The notes below the pieces were generated by a model. That model was not told where the DNA came from, made no database searches, and saw only the letters and a list, made by a program, of their open reading frames with translations. Source: DATATB01 sp036268995 (GTDB lineage Bacteria; Planctomycetota; Planctomycetia; Pirellulales; PNKZ01). From it: 64,000 bases of DNA. The position numbers and the translations under genes are program-made. This document shows, one piece after another, positions 18,540-27,360 of this stretch. Within the stretch, counting starts at the first letter, position 1. The number at the start of each line of letters is the position of its first letter. The stretch spans positions 6,864 to 70,863 of the forward strand of contig DATATB010000010.1 of NCBI GenBank assembly GCA_036268995.1. Direction: 5' to 3'.

Positions 18540-18610
18540 GTAGCGGAAGAACGCGAGAATTCGGAAGACTCACCCCAACCTCACGTCGGAAGTCTCACAA
18601 CTTCCGCTAC
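18540..18610. repeat. REPIN-like doublet between convergent genes
   Basis: The ends are inverted copies: GTAGCGGAAG at 18540-18549 and CTTCCGCTAC at 18601-18610. The right unit is a perfect hairpin (CGGAAGT, loop CTCACA, ACTTCCG). The left unit has the same start but a degenerate stem. It fills the 85-base gap between comF and the convergent outer-membrane gene and could terminate both. Confidence 0.55.
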
Positions 18611-18624
18611 CAAACCATCCGCGG

Positions 18625-19842
18625 CTAGAACGAGCGGTTGGTGTTCACGAGGAAGTTGCCGTTGTTGGCCACCGGCAGCAAAGGCATCGACGATCGACCG
18701 GCAACCGTGCTGCTGCGCGCCGCTCGGCCGGGATAGAAGGCCAGGCCGATCGACAGGTTCCAGGTTTCTTTGAGCGGCGTGAAGCCGGTGTGCGTGTCCG
18801 GCTGCAAGTACATCATGTTGCCGTACAGAGCGAACGAGTCGGTCAGCGGCACATTGATCGTTCCGCCAGCATCCAACGTGCCAAAATTGGGCCCGAACGC
18901 CGGATCGGTCAGCACCGTTTGCCGCGGCACGCCGACAAACAGCGTCGTGTCGGCGCCGCCCAGGCCCCATTTGTGGTGCCAGTACATGTTCAGCATGTTG
19001 ACGGGCTTGAAATACGCGGACGTGTAGCCTGCCAAATTCGGCGGCAGCCCGACAGTTTCGGCAAAAGCTGAGACGGTGCCCCAGACGCCCACCTCGTTGA
19101 AGTAGCCCAACGCGTAGCCGACTTGAAAGCGCACCTGCGCCATCGTGGGCGGCGCACTGAACACGCCGAGATTGTCGTTCATCATCAGGTCATAGACCAC
19201 GCCTGCGCTCACTCGCCGATCGGCGTCGGCCCGGCGATAGATACCGCCGGTGAAGAACCACTGTTGCCCGAGGCTGTTGGCTCGGGTGGGCGCGTCGCCG
19301 CTGCGGCCGCTGAAATCGTAGATGTTGTAGCTGCCGCCGATTTGGGCGCCGATGCCAAACTGGCTGAGCCAGGGGAGCGGTACGCCGAGATTGATACCCT
19401 GGTTGACGCCGTTGCTATTCGAGGCGTCGCCGTTGGAGAAATTGCGCCAGGTGTTGCCTTCTTGAAACAAGTACAAGCCAAACAGCGGGTAATGATCCGA
19501 GTAGGGAGCGATCCAGGGGTTGAGTTGTTCGCCCGGCGGAGCCGTGGGCACGGCAGCGGGCGCGGTGCCGAAACCCAGCGGCGGCCCGAAGTCCTGCTGC
19601 ATGGGATAACCGGGCGGTTCGTAGCCGGGGGCGGGACCTTGGGCAGACCCGTATTGGAGCGGCCCGACGGGCCCTCCCGGGGGCTGCGCGTATTGCGCTG
19701 CGACGGGCGCGGATGGATAGCTGGCGGCCGATTCGTCCCAGTTGCCAGATAGTCCGGCCGCTGGTTGGGCCCAGAGCTCGCCGCCGCCGAGCACCATCGC
19801 CATGCTCAGCAGCAGTCCGGTCTTCATCAAAGCGGTTCTCAT
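18625..19842 (-). CDS. Putative outer-membrane beta-barrel protein
   Basis: The 405-residue protein has a signal peptide (MKTGLLLSMAMVLGGGELWA) and a Pro/Gly/Tyr-rich stretch of about 75 residues. About 260 residues of alternating polar and aromatic strands follow (GIGAQIGGSYNIYDF, WFFTGGIYRRA, VRFQVGYALGYF, WNLSIGLAFYPG). It ends in Phe, as many outer-membrane barrels do. It resembles planctomycete proteins of the DUF6666 kind as I recall them, but the name is from memory. The ATG at 19842 follows AAGGG at good spacing; an ATG at 19944 would put 34 residues before the signal peptide. Role unknown, possibly a porin or surface protein. Confidence 0.7.
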   Translation of the reverse strand: MRTALMKTGLLLSMAMVLGGGELWAQPAAGLSGNWDESAASYPSAPVAAQYAQPPGGPVGPLQYGSAQGPAPGYEPPGYPMQQDFGPPLGFGTAPAAVPTAPPGEQLNPWIAPYSDHYPLFGLYLFQEGNTWRNFSNGDASNSNGVNQGINLGVPLPWLSQFGIGAQIGGSYNIYDFSGRSGDAPTRANSLGQQWFFTGGIYRRADADRRVSAGVVYDLMMNDNLGVFSAPPTMAQVRFQVGYALGYFNEVGVWGTVSAFAETVGLPPNLAGYTSAYFKPVNMLNMYWHHKWGLGGADTTLFVGVPRQTVLTDPAFGPNFGTLDAGGTINVPLTDSFALYGNMMYLQPDTHTGFTPLKETWNLSIGLAFYPGRAARSSTVAGRSSMPLLPVANNGNFLVNTNRSF

Positions 19843-20071
19843 CCGGCAGCCCTTCGTCCCTGGCGTTCGTTCGATCCTTATTTCCCGGCTTTGGCCCGGT
19901 GCGGCAGGACCGCACAGAATCGGCAATGGCGGTATAATCGCCATACTTCATCGGGTGGATCGTCCCGTTACGGAGGTTAAATCGAGAACTTCCGCTTCTC
20001 TCGGCAGACTCAACTCATCCTTCCTATTTTCCGATAGGCCTGCTGCCAAGACCGGACGCTGCAACGCAAGT

Positions 20072-23000
20072 TCAATGAAAGTCTCGGCTTACTGACTTCA
20101 GCTTCGACGCCAGTTGCGGCAGCTCGTGGGCACTTTGCAGTAAAATGTGGATCACCTGGCCTTCGCGCTGCAAGCGGCCTTGGGCAATCAGGGCCGAAGC
20201 ACCGCCGGCGATGCGGTGATAGCGTTGCCAGACGTCGGGCTTGACGATCAAGTTGGCCACGCCCGTCTCGTCTTCGATGGTCATAAAGATCAAACCCCGT
20301 GCGGTGGCCGGCCGCTGGCGCACCAGCACCAATCCCGCCACGCGCACGACACGGTCCACCGTCAGACTGGCCAACTGCTGGCTGGGCACGCAGCCCAGGG
20401 CATCCAACTGCGGGCGGAAAAACGCAATCGGATGGGTCCGCAGCGTGAGCCCCGCCTGGCGATAGTCGGCCAGCACTTCTTCGTAGGCCGAAAGCCGCGG
20501 CAACTCGGCCGGCGGCTGGTCCTCATCTAAGCCGGCCAGCAAGGGGCGCTCCGACTCCGGCGGCTGCTCGAGCGCCTGCCATAGTCCGCGACGACGATCC
20601 AAGCCCAGCGAGTCCAAGGCGCCAGCCTGGGCCAGCTTCACCAGCGCCGGCCGGCGCAAGCCAGTGCGGCGCGAAAAATCGCTCCACGAACGAAACGGGG
20701 CCTGCTCCCGCGCCGCCATCACCGCCAGCGCGGCCGTGTGGGGCAGGCCACGCACCAGCCGCAGGCCCAAGCGCATGGTGCCACGCGGCGGGGGGGTGAG
20801 CGGGGGCGGGGGGACTCCGGGCGCTAACGCTTCCGGCTCGCCAAGGGTTGTCGCTTGCGGCTCGCCATTGGATAGCGCTTGCGGCTGCGAGACTGGCTCT
20901 AGTGTGCAGTCCCAGGCGCTTGAGTTGACGTCGATGGCCCGCACCTCGATGCCGTGCTCGCGGGCGTCGCGCACCAATTGGGCCGGCGAATAAAAGCCCA
21001 TCGGCTGGCTGTTGACGATCGCCGCGCAGAACGCGTCGGGATAGTGGTACTTGAGCCAGGCCGACACATACACCAGCAGGGCGAAGCTGGCGGCGTGCGA
21101 CTCCGGAAAACCGTATTCGCCAAAACCACTGATCTGCCGAAACACCTGCTGGGCATACTCGACCGTGTGGCCTTGGGTCAGCATGCCGTCGGTCAGCTTC
21201 TGGCGGAATTGGTCCATCAGTCCCGGCCGCCGCCAGGCGCCCATTGCCCGCCGCAGTTGATCGGCTTCGCCGGGCGTGAAGCCGGCGGCCACCACGGCCA
21301 GCCGCATGGCCTGCTCCTGGAAGATCGGCACGCCCAACGTTTTTTCCAACACCTGGCGAATCGCCTCGTTGGGATACGTGACCTCTTCGACGCCCGAGCG
21401 GCGGCGCAAGTACGGATGCACCATGTTTCCCTGGATCGGCCCCGGCCGCACGAGCGAGACCTCGATCACCAGGTCGTAAAACGTGCGCGGCTTGAGCCGG
21501 GGGAGCATGCTCATCTGCGCCCGGCTTTCGATCTGGAACACGCCGATGGTGTCGGCCCGGCAGGCCATTTCGTACACGTCCGCGTCGTCCTGCGGCACGC
21601 TGGCCAAGGTCAACTTTCGATGATGGTGCGTTTCGACCAATGCAAAACATTTGCGAATGGCCGTGAGCATGCCCAAGGCCAGGCAATCGACCTTCAAGAT
21701 GCCCAGCTCGTCCAGGTCGTCCTTGTCCCACTGGATGACGGTGCGGCCGGGCATCGAAGCATTTTCGATCGGCACCAACTCGCACAGCGGCCCCTCGGTC
21801 ATGACCATGCCGCCCACGTGCTGCGACAAATGCCGCGGAAAGCCGAGCAGTTGATTCACCAGAGCCAGCATCTGCCGCACGACGGGCGCTTGCGGATCGA
21901 GGCCCGCATCGCGCAGCCGGACGGACCAGTCGCCTTCGTGCCGATGGCTGTCGAGCGACTTGGCCAGGGCGTCGACCCGATTCAGCGACAAGCCCAGCGA
22001 CTTGCCCACGTCGCGCACCGCCGAGCGCGGGCGATAGCTGATGACTTCGGCCGTCATGCCGGCCCGCTCGCGCCCGTACTTGTCGTACAGATATTGCAGC
22101 ACTTCTTCGCGCCGCTCGTGCTCGAAGTCCAGGTCGATGTCGGGCGCCTCGTTGCGCTCGCGGCTGATGAACCGCTCGAACAGCAGATCCGTGCGGTCGG
22201 GATCCACGGCCGTGACGCCCAGCACGTAGCACACGGCCGAGTTGGCCGCCGAGCCGCGACCCTGGCAGAGGATACCGCGGCCGCGGGCAAAGCGCACCAG
22301 GTCCCACACGGTGAGGAAATAGGCCTCGTAATGCAGATCGTCGATGATCGCCAACTCGTGCGTCAATTGCTCGCGCACCTTGTCGGGAACGCCACCGGGA
22401 TAGCGCTCGGCCGCTCCTTGCCAGGTGAGACGGGCCAGATATTCCGCGGGCGTGACGCCGGCCGGACACAGCTCCTCGGGGTACTCGTAGCGCAGCTCGT
22501 CGAGCGAAAAGCGGCAGCGGTCGGCAATTTCAACGGTGCGGGCCAGCGCCCCCGGCACGTCGGCGAAGCGCGCGGCCATTTCGGCCGGCGGCTGGAGATG
22601 ACGCTCGCCGTTGACGAACAGCCGCTCGCCCGCCTCGGCCACCGTGCAGCCGGCGCGAATCGCCGTCAGCACGTCGTGCAGCGCGCGCCGCTCGGGCACG
22701 TGATAGTGCACGTCGCCGGCAGCGGCCACCGGCAGCCTGGTTTGCCGCGAGCGGGCCAGCATAGTTTCCAAGTCCAGCCGGTCGTCGGCCCCGCGCTGCA
22801 GCTCGACCAGGGCATAAGCCCGATCGGCAAAGATTTCGCGATAAGCGAACAACTCGCGCGCATCACCGGCCCGATCTGAGAGCACGCAGGCCAGCAGTCC
22901 GGCGGCATGCTCGGCCACGTCGGCCAGTTGCAAGCGGCACTCGCCTTTTTCAGCCCGCAATCGGCCCACGCTCAGCAAGCGCGACAACCGGCCATAAGCG

Positions 23001-23323
23001 GCCCGATCGGGAGCCAGCAACACGATCGGTGGAGCATCGATCGGCGCGATTTCGGCGCCGATGAGGAGTTTCAATCTCACGGCCTTGGCGGCGGCATGAG
23101 CCCGCACGACGCCGGCCAGGCTCTGATTATCGGTAATGGCCAGGGCCCGATAGCCCAGCTCGGCCGCCTGCTGCACCAGTTCGTCGGGATGCGAGGCTCC
23201 TTCGAGAAACGAGAAGTTCGTCTTGCAGTGCAGCTCGGCGAAATGCGGAACGGGAATCGATGAATGCGGACTGGCAGACGGCTGCAACGGCTCGCGGCGT
23301 TTGGATGGTGGGATTTCGGGCAT
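20072..23323 (-). CDS. dnaE2: Error-prone DNA polymerase DnaE2 (ImuC)
   Basis: DnaE2 is the polymerase of the ImuABC mutasome and copies past DNA damage. The 1,083-residue protein begins with a PHP domain (FAELHCKTNFSFLEGASHPD) and has the catalytic Asp motif PDIDLDF near residue 393. Its FGEYGFPESHAASFALLVY and VNSQPMGFYSPAQLV strings separate DnaE2 from replicative DnaE1. An OB domain lies at the C-terminus (VRVAGLVLVRQRP). A Pro/Gly-rich in-frame insert of about 40 residues around residue 806-848 derives from an imperfect tandem repeat. The start is uncertain: ATG at 23323 fits the family, but a GTG at 23398 has GGAG upstream and would translate the repeat in front of the gene. Third gene of the cassette. 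Confidence 0.93.
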   Translation of the reverse strand: MPEIPPSKRREPLQPSASPHSSIPVPHFAELHCKTNFSFLEGASHPDELVQQAAELGYRALAITDNQSLAGVVRAHAAAKAVRLKLLIGAEIAPIDAPPIVLLAPDRAAYGRLSRLLSVGRLRAEKGECRLQLADVAEHAAGLLACVLSDRAGDARELFAYREIFADRAYALVELQRGADDRLDLETMLARSRQTRLPVAAAGDVHYHVPERRALHDVLTAIRAGCTVAEAGERLFVNGERHLQPPAEMAARFADVPGALARTVEIADRCRFSLDELRYEYPEELCPAGVTPAEYLARLTWQGAAERYPGGVPDKVREQLTHELAIIDDLHYEAYFLTVWDLVRFARGRGILCQGRGSAANSAVCYVLGVTAVDPDRTDLLFERFISRERNEAPDIDLDFEHERREEVLQYLYDKYGRERAGMTAEVISYRPRSAVRDVGKSLGLSLNRVDALAKSLDSHRHEGDWSVRLRDAGLDPQAPVVRQMLALVNQLLGFPRHLSQHVGGMVMTEGPLCELVPIENASMPGRTVIQWDKDDLDELGILKVDCLALGMLTAIRKCFALVETHHHRKLTLASVPQDDADVYEMACRADTIGVFQIESRAQMSMLPRLKPRTFYDLVIEVSLVRPGPIQGNMVHPYLRRRSGVEEVTYPNEAIRQVLEKTLGVPIFQEQAMRLAVVAAGFTPGEADQLRRAMGAWRRPGLMDQFRQKLTDGMLTQGHTVEYAQQVFRQISGFGEYGFPESHAASFALLVYVSAWLKYHYPDAFCAAIVNSQPMGFYSPAQLVRDAREHGIEVRAIDVNSSAWDCTLEPVSQPQALSNGEPQATTLGEPEALAPGVPPPPLTPPPRGTMRLGLRLVRGLPHTAALAVMAAREQAPFRSWSDFSRRTGLRRPALVKLAQAGALDSLGLDRRRGLWQALEQPPESERPLLAGLDEDQPPAELPRLSAYEEVLADYRQAGLTLRTHPIAFFRPQLDALGCVPSQQLASLTVDRVVRVAGLVLVRQRPATARGLIFMTIEDETGVANLIVKPDVWQRYHRIAGGASALIAQGRLQREGQVIHILLQSAHELPQLASKLKSVSRDFH

Positions 23324-23334
23324 GGCGAGGGGAG

Positions 23335-23448
23335 GAAGTGAAAAATGAAAAGTGAAAAGTGAAAAGTGAAGAAGGTCACGATTGGATACCGTGCTCACGC
23401 TACGTAAGCTCCGTCATTTTTCACTTTTCACTTTTCGCTTTTCACTTC
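23335..23448. repeat. AAAAGTGA tandem repeat with inverted copy, imuB-dnaE2 junction
   Basis: An octamer-period tract built on AAAAGTGA (23335-23370) faces an inverted copy (23415-23448) across about 44 bases. The two arms can form an imperfect stem of over 30 pairs. The imuB stop codon is inside the right arm. Lying within the cassette, the structure could lower dnaE2 expression relative to imuA and imuB. Confidence 0.75.
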
Positions 23449-25069
23449 AATCAAACTTTCCATGTAAAAACCACCTACCGTCGGTCAGGCGGCGAAAGAG
23501 CCAGAGGCGCCGGCCCGACTGAGTTTCGACGCGGTAGTAATCGCGGCGCGCCGAACGGCCGCGCCACCAGCCAGTCTCGATTCGCTCGGGACCCCAGCGG
23601 TGGGCGATCCGCTCTTCTTGGTCATCGATCCACAGCGAAATCGGCGGCCCGTCGGGCACGATCGAAACCAGCCTCACCGGCACCGGCTCGCGCTCCAGCC
23701 GCAAGGGACGCTGGCCGGCACGCAACACGGGCCAACGGCTGGCCAGTTCACGCGGCGGCCGGCGGCTGGACGCCGGCCGTGGTTTGCGATGGGCCAACCC
23801 GAGCATCGGCGTCGGCCGCCAGGCGTGCTCCGGCTGGGCGTCGGGCCACGCCCGGGCTTGCACCACGGCGGCTGCGCCCAAGCGGCTGCTCAAGCGATCG
23901 ATCAATTGGCCCAGCGCCTGCTCGCCGCCGGCTGCCGCCCCGGTTTCGAACAGCTCCTGCTGATGGCACACCAGCGGGGCGCTGCTCAAGATCTCCAGGC
24001 TGATGCCGGCCACCGCATCGCTGAGCGCCAGACGCTCCAGCTTCAATTGCAGCAAGTCGAGCAAGTGGCGCTGGTTGAGCGTGGGCCGCACCAGCGCGAT
24101 CGCGAAGGACACGGCCTGCTTCGATTCGCTCTCCAGCCGGCAAGCCAGCCGCGCAATGCCCTGGCGCCGCTCGCCCAAGGCGGCGGCCAGCTTCGCCAAT
24201 TGCTCGGCGAGCACGTACACGATTGCCTCGCGGTTATCGGTGGGAGATTCCAGCACGCGCTCGGCCCGCTCGGGTGTGTCGACACGGCAGGGGCGAATCA
24301 CTTCCGCCACGTGCCCCAATGCCTGATCCCAGCGCAGCAAAAGCTGCGGGCCGAAACGCGCGGCGATGCCGGCACGCTCTAGCGGCTCCAACTGGCCCAA
24401 CGTCAATAGCCCCAACTCGTACAGCCAGGCCAACAGCGAGTCCGGCAGCCGCAAGCTCTCGATGGGCAGAGCGGCCAGCGCGGTGGACATTTCGCCGGGC
24501 GGCACCCGCCACGAGCCCACGCCGGGCGCGGCATCCGCAGGATCTTCCTCCTCGGGCCAGGCGTAGTGAGCCACGGCCCACGCGGCGCCAATCGTATCGG
24601 CCAGCGCCACGCGGGCCGGCAATCGCTGCCGATGAAAATGCTCGGCCACCTGCTTGAGCAGCGCCGCCTCGCCGCCGAACAACCGGTCCAAGCCAGTCAC
24701 GTCCAGCAACAGGCTTTCGGGCCACGCCCCGTCTTTCAGGTTGATGTCTTCCAGGCCGACGATGGGGCTGAACATTTCGCACGCGGCCGCCAGTTGCACC
24801 AGCGCCGCGCGATCGGCCTGCGGATCGCAAGGCAGCAGCCGCAAGGCGGGCGCGCGCCGTCCGCCGGCGGCTACCGACGTGGCTTCGGCTACCGTCATGC
24901 CCGGCGTCACTTTGCGCTGCTCGGCTAAGGCCGAAACGGCCACGACCCGCGCGCCGCCGCGCGCTTGCGACTCGTACAGCGCTAGCGCCGTGTGCCTAAG
25001 CTCGGGCCGAACGGCGTACAGTCGCTCGAGCGGCCAGCGCGGAATCCAGATGCAAATCACGCGTTTCAT
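23447..25069 (-). CDS. imuB: ImuB, inactive Y-family polymerase subunit
   Basis: ImuB is a Y-family-like protein that scaffolds the mutasome rather than copying DNA. The 540 residues start MKRVICIWIPRWPLERLY, where active Y-polymerases have an aspartate strand (VDMDAFY), and the SIDE-type motif is replaced by VGLEDINL, so both metal-binding sites are lost as expected. LLLDVTGLDRLFGGE and the little-finger region follow. A clamp-binding QQELF lies near residue 375. The stop is embedded in the repeat between this gene and dnaE2. The 5' end overlaps imuA by 74 bases. Confidence 0.9.
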   Translation of the reverse strand: MKRVICIWIPRWPLERLYAVRPELRHTALALYESQARGGARVVAVSALAEQRKVTPGMTVAEATSVAAGGRRAPALRLLPCDPQADRAALVQLAAACEMFSPIVGLEDINLKDGAWPESLLLDVTGLDRLFGGEAALLKQVAEHFHRQRLPARVALADTIGAAWAVAHYAWPEEEDPADAAPGVGSWRVPPGEMSTALAALPIESLRLPDSLLAWLYELGLLTLGQLEPLERAGIAARFGPQLLLRWDQALGHVAEVIRPCRVDTPERAERVLESPTDNREAIVYVLAEQLAKLAAALGERRQGIARLACRLESESKQAVSFAIALVRPTLNQRHLLDLLQLKLERLALSDAVAGISLEILSSAPLVCHQQELFETGAAAGGEQALGQLIDRLSSRLGAAAVVQARAWPDAQPEHAWRPTPMLGLAHRKPRPASSRRPPRELASRWPVLRAGQRPLRLEREPVPVRLVSIVPDGPPISLWIDDQEERIAHRWGPERIETGWWRGRSARRDYYRVETQSGRRLWLFRRLTDGRWFLHGKFD

Positions 25070-25730
25070 CTTCGAGATCCAATTCCACGGTCAGGCCGCT
25101 AGCCACTGCCGCCGCTCGCAAGAGTTCGACCCGCACGCGCCGCCCGTGCGGCGAGACGAGCGGCTGGACCAGCAGCCGCACTTGGGCCCAGCACGGTTCG
25201 TCGCGAATGCTCGCCGGACAGATGAGCAGCCCCAGGCCGGCGCCGGCCTCGGCAGCCAGTTGCCAGCGCCGCCGGGTGCGCTGATGGAAGTTGCCGATCC
25301 AGCCCAGCACGGCCCCCACGCCCGGGCAGCGCAAGGCCTGGTCCCAGACCCAGGCCTGGTCCTGGCGATTGCGGGGCTCGACCAGAATCAGCCGCCCCAG
25401 CTCGACGCCGGCCAAGGCCGCGGCCGGCGGATAGAATTCGCCCTGGCCATCGACGACCACCAGCGGCCCGGCCCCTGCCGCGCTTTCACGCGAGGCCTGG
25501 CCCGTGGCCCTGCTGGCGGCGGCCAGTGCCAAGGTGCCGGCGCCGCTGCCGGCGGCCGGCTCAAGACACTCGACCAGCCCGCCGCGGCGAAAGCCCCCCT
25601 CGGGAAGCAATTGGTCGAGCGCCGCATAGCCGCTGGAGACGATCGCTCCGGTCGCTCGCCGTGGGCTTTCCCACTGCTTGAGCCGGTCGCGCAGCTCGTC
25701 GATCACGCGTTGGCGGGAGGGAGACGACAT
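24996..25730 (-). CDS. imuA: ImuA, RecA-like mutasome protein
   Basis: The 244-residue product fits ImuA. SSGYAALDQLLPEGGFRRGGLVECLEP resembles the RecA core start, followed by a degenerate Walker A region (AAGSGAGTLAL), LVVVDGQGEFYPPAAALAGV and LGLLICPASIRDEPCWAQVRLLV. ImuA binds RecA and ImuB and is needed for damage-induced mutagenesis in other bacteria. It is the first gene of imuA-imuB-dnaE2; the cassette order matches alpha- and gamma-proteobacteria. The 186-base gap upstream carries an AT-rich palindrome that could be its operator. Confidence 0.85.
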   Translation of the reverse strand: MSSPSRQRVIDELRDRLKQWESPRRATGAIVSSGYAALDQLLPEGGFRRGGLVECLEPAAGSGAGTLALAAASRATGQASRESAAGAGPLVVVDGQGEFYPPAAALAGVELGRLILVEPRNRQDQAWVWDQALRCPGVGAVLGWIGNFHQRTRRRWQLAAEAGAGLGLLICPASIRDEPCWAQVRLLVQPLVSPHGRRVRVELLRAAAVASGLTVELDLEDETRDLHLDSALAARATVRRSARA

Positions 25731-25788
25731 GACTCTTTTGACCGGCAGGTGCTGTCATTGCTAGCATTAGGCGTCCGTCAGGTTACTG

Positions 25789-25798
25789 TACATATGTA
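25789..25798. promoter_or_regulatory. Candidate SOS operator upstream of imuA
   Basis: A perfect palindrome, TACATATGTA, lies 59 bases upstream of the imuA start, inside flanking GTTAC direct repeats. Mutasome cassettes are usually LexA-controlled. The site is not the CTGT-N8-ACAG box of proteobacteria or the GAAC-N4-GTTC box of Gram-positives, although CATATG is the centre of some Gram-positive sites. The binding protein is not shown. Confidence 0.4.
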
Positions 25799-25854
25799 TC
25801 GTTACTGGGTCAAGCACGGTTTTTTTCTGGGAGAGGCGCTGGCGGAGCGGCAAT

Positions 25855-25883
25855 AAAAAAACCCAGGGGGTGCAACCCCTGGG
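25855..25883 (-). terminator. Rho-independent terminator of the Gfo/Idh gene
   Basis: A perfect 8-bp stem, CCCAGGGG/CCCCTGGG with a 6-base loop, is followed on the minus strand by seven T. It lies 34 bases after the stop of the Gfo/Idh oxidoreductase gene. This is one of the clearest terminators in the window. Confidence 0.85.
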
Positions 25884-25916
25884 CTTGATTGGCGCGTGTG
25901 GCCGGCTGCGATCGCT

Positions 25917-27224
25917 TTAGACGACTTCGTAGCCGCGGCGCTGCTCGCGGCGGAGCCAGCCGTTGGCTTCTGAGTCGTCGATCACCTGCTGGGCTTGCGG
26001 ATCCCATTTGAGCGGCCGCCCGAGCCGTAGCGAAATGTTCGCCAGGTGGCAAGTGCTGATGCTCCGGTGCTGGCCGGCCACGTCGCTGATCGGCTGCTCG
26101 CGCGACGCGATGCAATCGAAGAAGTTGCCCATGTGGTTGATGATGGCGTCCAGCTTGCCAACGCGCTCGGGCCGGCTGAGGTTGTCGTGCGTGTAGATCT
26201 TGAACTGATCTCGCGGCAGCGGCCGCTGTTGCAGGTCATCGACCGGCTTGCCGGCCACCGTGCCGCGGTTGGCCAGGATGTGCCCTTCGCTGCCGGTAAA
26301 CAGCACGCCGTTGCGGCCCGTGTCGCTGATGGTCAGCTCCACGCCGTTGGCATATTTGCAGCGGACCGAAAAATCGAGCGGCACGTTGTAGCCGTCGCGC
26401 ACCTCGGGCAGCTTGCCGACGCCCGACACTTCCACCGGCAGCGAGCCGATGCCCCACTGCGCGATGTCCACGTGATGGGCGCCCCAGTCGGTCAACTGGC
26501 CGCCGGAGTATTCGTACCACCAGCGGAACGTGTAATGGCAACGCTCTTCGATGTATGGCACGTCCGGCGTCTGGCCTTGCCACAGGTCCCAGTTCAATTT
26601 GCCGGATGGCTTGCGTGTTTCGAACGGTCCGCCGACGATGTTCTTGCCCAGCACCACGTCGACGCGCTGGAGCTTGCCGATGCGCCCCTGGCGGACCATT
26701 TCGGCGGCCAGCCGGAAGCGCTGATCGCTCCGCTGCCACGAGCCGACTTGCACGACGCGCCCGGTCTCCTGCACCACCTTTTCGATCAAGCGTCCTTCGT
26801 CGATGGTCAACGTCAGCGGCTTTTCTACGTATACGTCTTTGCCGGCGCGGCAGGCGTCGATCACCATCTTGGCATGCCAATGGTCGGGCGTGCCGATCAG
26901 CACGACGTCCACGTTCTTGTCGGCCAGCAACTTGCGATAGTCGTCAAAGATTTTCGGCGTGCTGCCGAAACTGGCCCGAGCCTGCTCCAGCACATTGCGA
27001 TCGGCATCGCACAGCGCGACCACGTTGCCATATTGCTGGGCCACGAGCGTAATCACGGTGCCCTGGTAGCGCAGGCCGATTGCACCGATGCCCAGCCGCG
27101 CGTTGGGCGAGCGCGGCTTACTGGCGGCCGGCGCCGCGGCCAAAGAAGTTGCCGCATGGCCGGCGGCCAAGGCTCCGGCCGTGGTCTGAAAGAAACCGCG
27201 ACGATCAAACTGCTGAAGCGACAT
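25917..27224 (-). CDS. Tat-exported Gfo/Idh/MocA family oxidoreductase
   Basis: The 435-residue protein begins with a twin-arginine signal (FDRRGFFQTTAGALAAG), so it probably folds with its nicotinamide cofactor before export. The Rossmann part (LGIGAIGLRYQGTV, VVALCDADRN) leads to VLIGTPDHWHAKMVIDA and VYVEKPLTL, the EKP motif near residue 133 carrying the catalytic Lys. Family members oxidise or reduce sugars and polyols. The DUF1080 fusion gene upstream on the same strand suggests work on 3-keto glycosides, which is inference. GAGGTCCAC precedes the ATG. The terminator is at 25855-25883. Confidence 0.87.
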   Translation of the reverse strand: MSLQQFDRRGFFQTTAGALAAGHAATSLAAAPAASKPRSPNARLGIGAIGLRYQGTVITLVAQQYGNVVALCDADRNVLEQARASFGSTPKIFDDYRKLLADKNVDVVLIGTPDHWHAKMVIDACRAGKDVYVEKPLTLTIDEGRLIEKVVQETGRVVQVGSWQRSDQRFRLAAEMVRQGRIGKLQRVDVVLGKNIVGGPFETRKPSGKLNWDLWQGQTPDVPYIEERCHYTFRWWYEYSGGQLTDWGAHHVDIAQWGIGSLPVEVSGVGKLPEVRDGYNVPLDFSVRCKYANGVELTISDTGRNGVLFTGSEGHILANRGTVAGKPVDDLQQRPLPRDQFKIYTHDNLSRPERVGKLDAIINHMGNFFDCIASREQPISDVAGQHRSISTCHLANISLRLGRPLKWDPQAQQVIDDSEANGWLRREQRRGYEVV

Positions 27225-27240
27225 GTGGACCTCGCGAAAA

Positions 27241-27360
27241 TGCGGAAGGATGAATGTGGAAGGATGAATGGGAAAGGAACACTAATTTCCACTAATTCTC
27301 ACTAATTCCGATCAGTGTCAATTAGCGCTGATTAGTGTTCCCGAATTCATCCTTCATCAT
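27241..27360. repeat. GGATGAAT and CACTAATT tandem repeats with inverted copies
   Basis: On the left, GGAAGGATGAATG-type units are followed by three CACTAATTNN units of period 10. On the right, the inverted forms ATTAGTGTTC and TTCATCCTTCATC answer them. The nested arms can form a long stem with a loop near 27290-27325. The stop codon of the next gene (27357-27359) lies at the right edge. Confidence 0.7.

Noticed and set aside
26046..27305. Open frame of 419 codons antisense to the Gfo/Idh gene
   Set aside because: No domain is visible and the opposite strand encodes a clear family.
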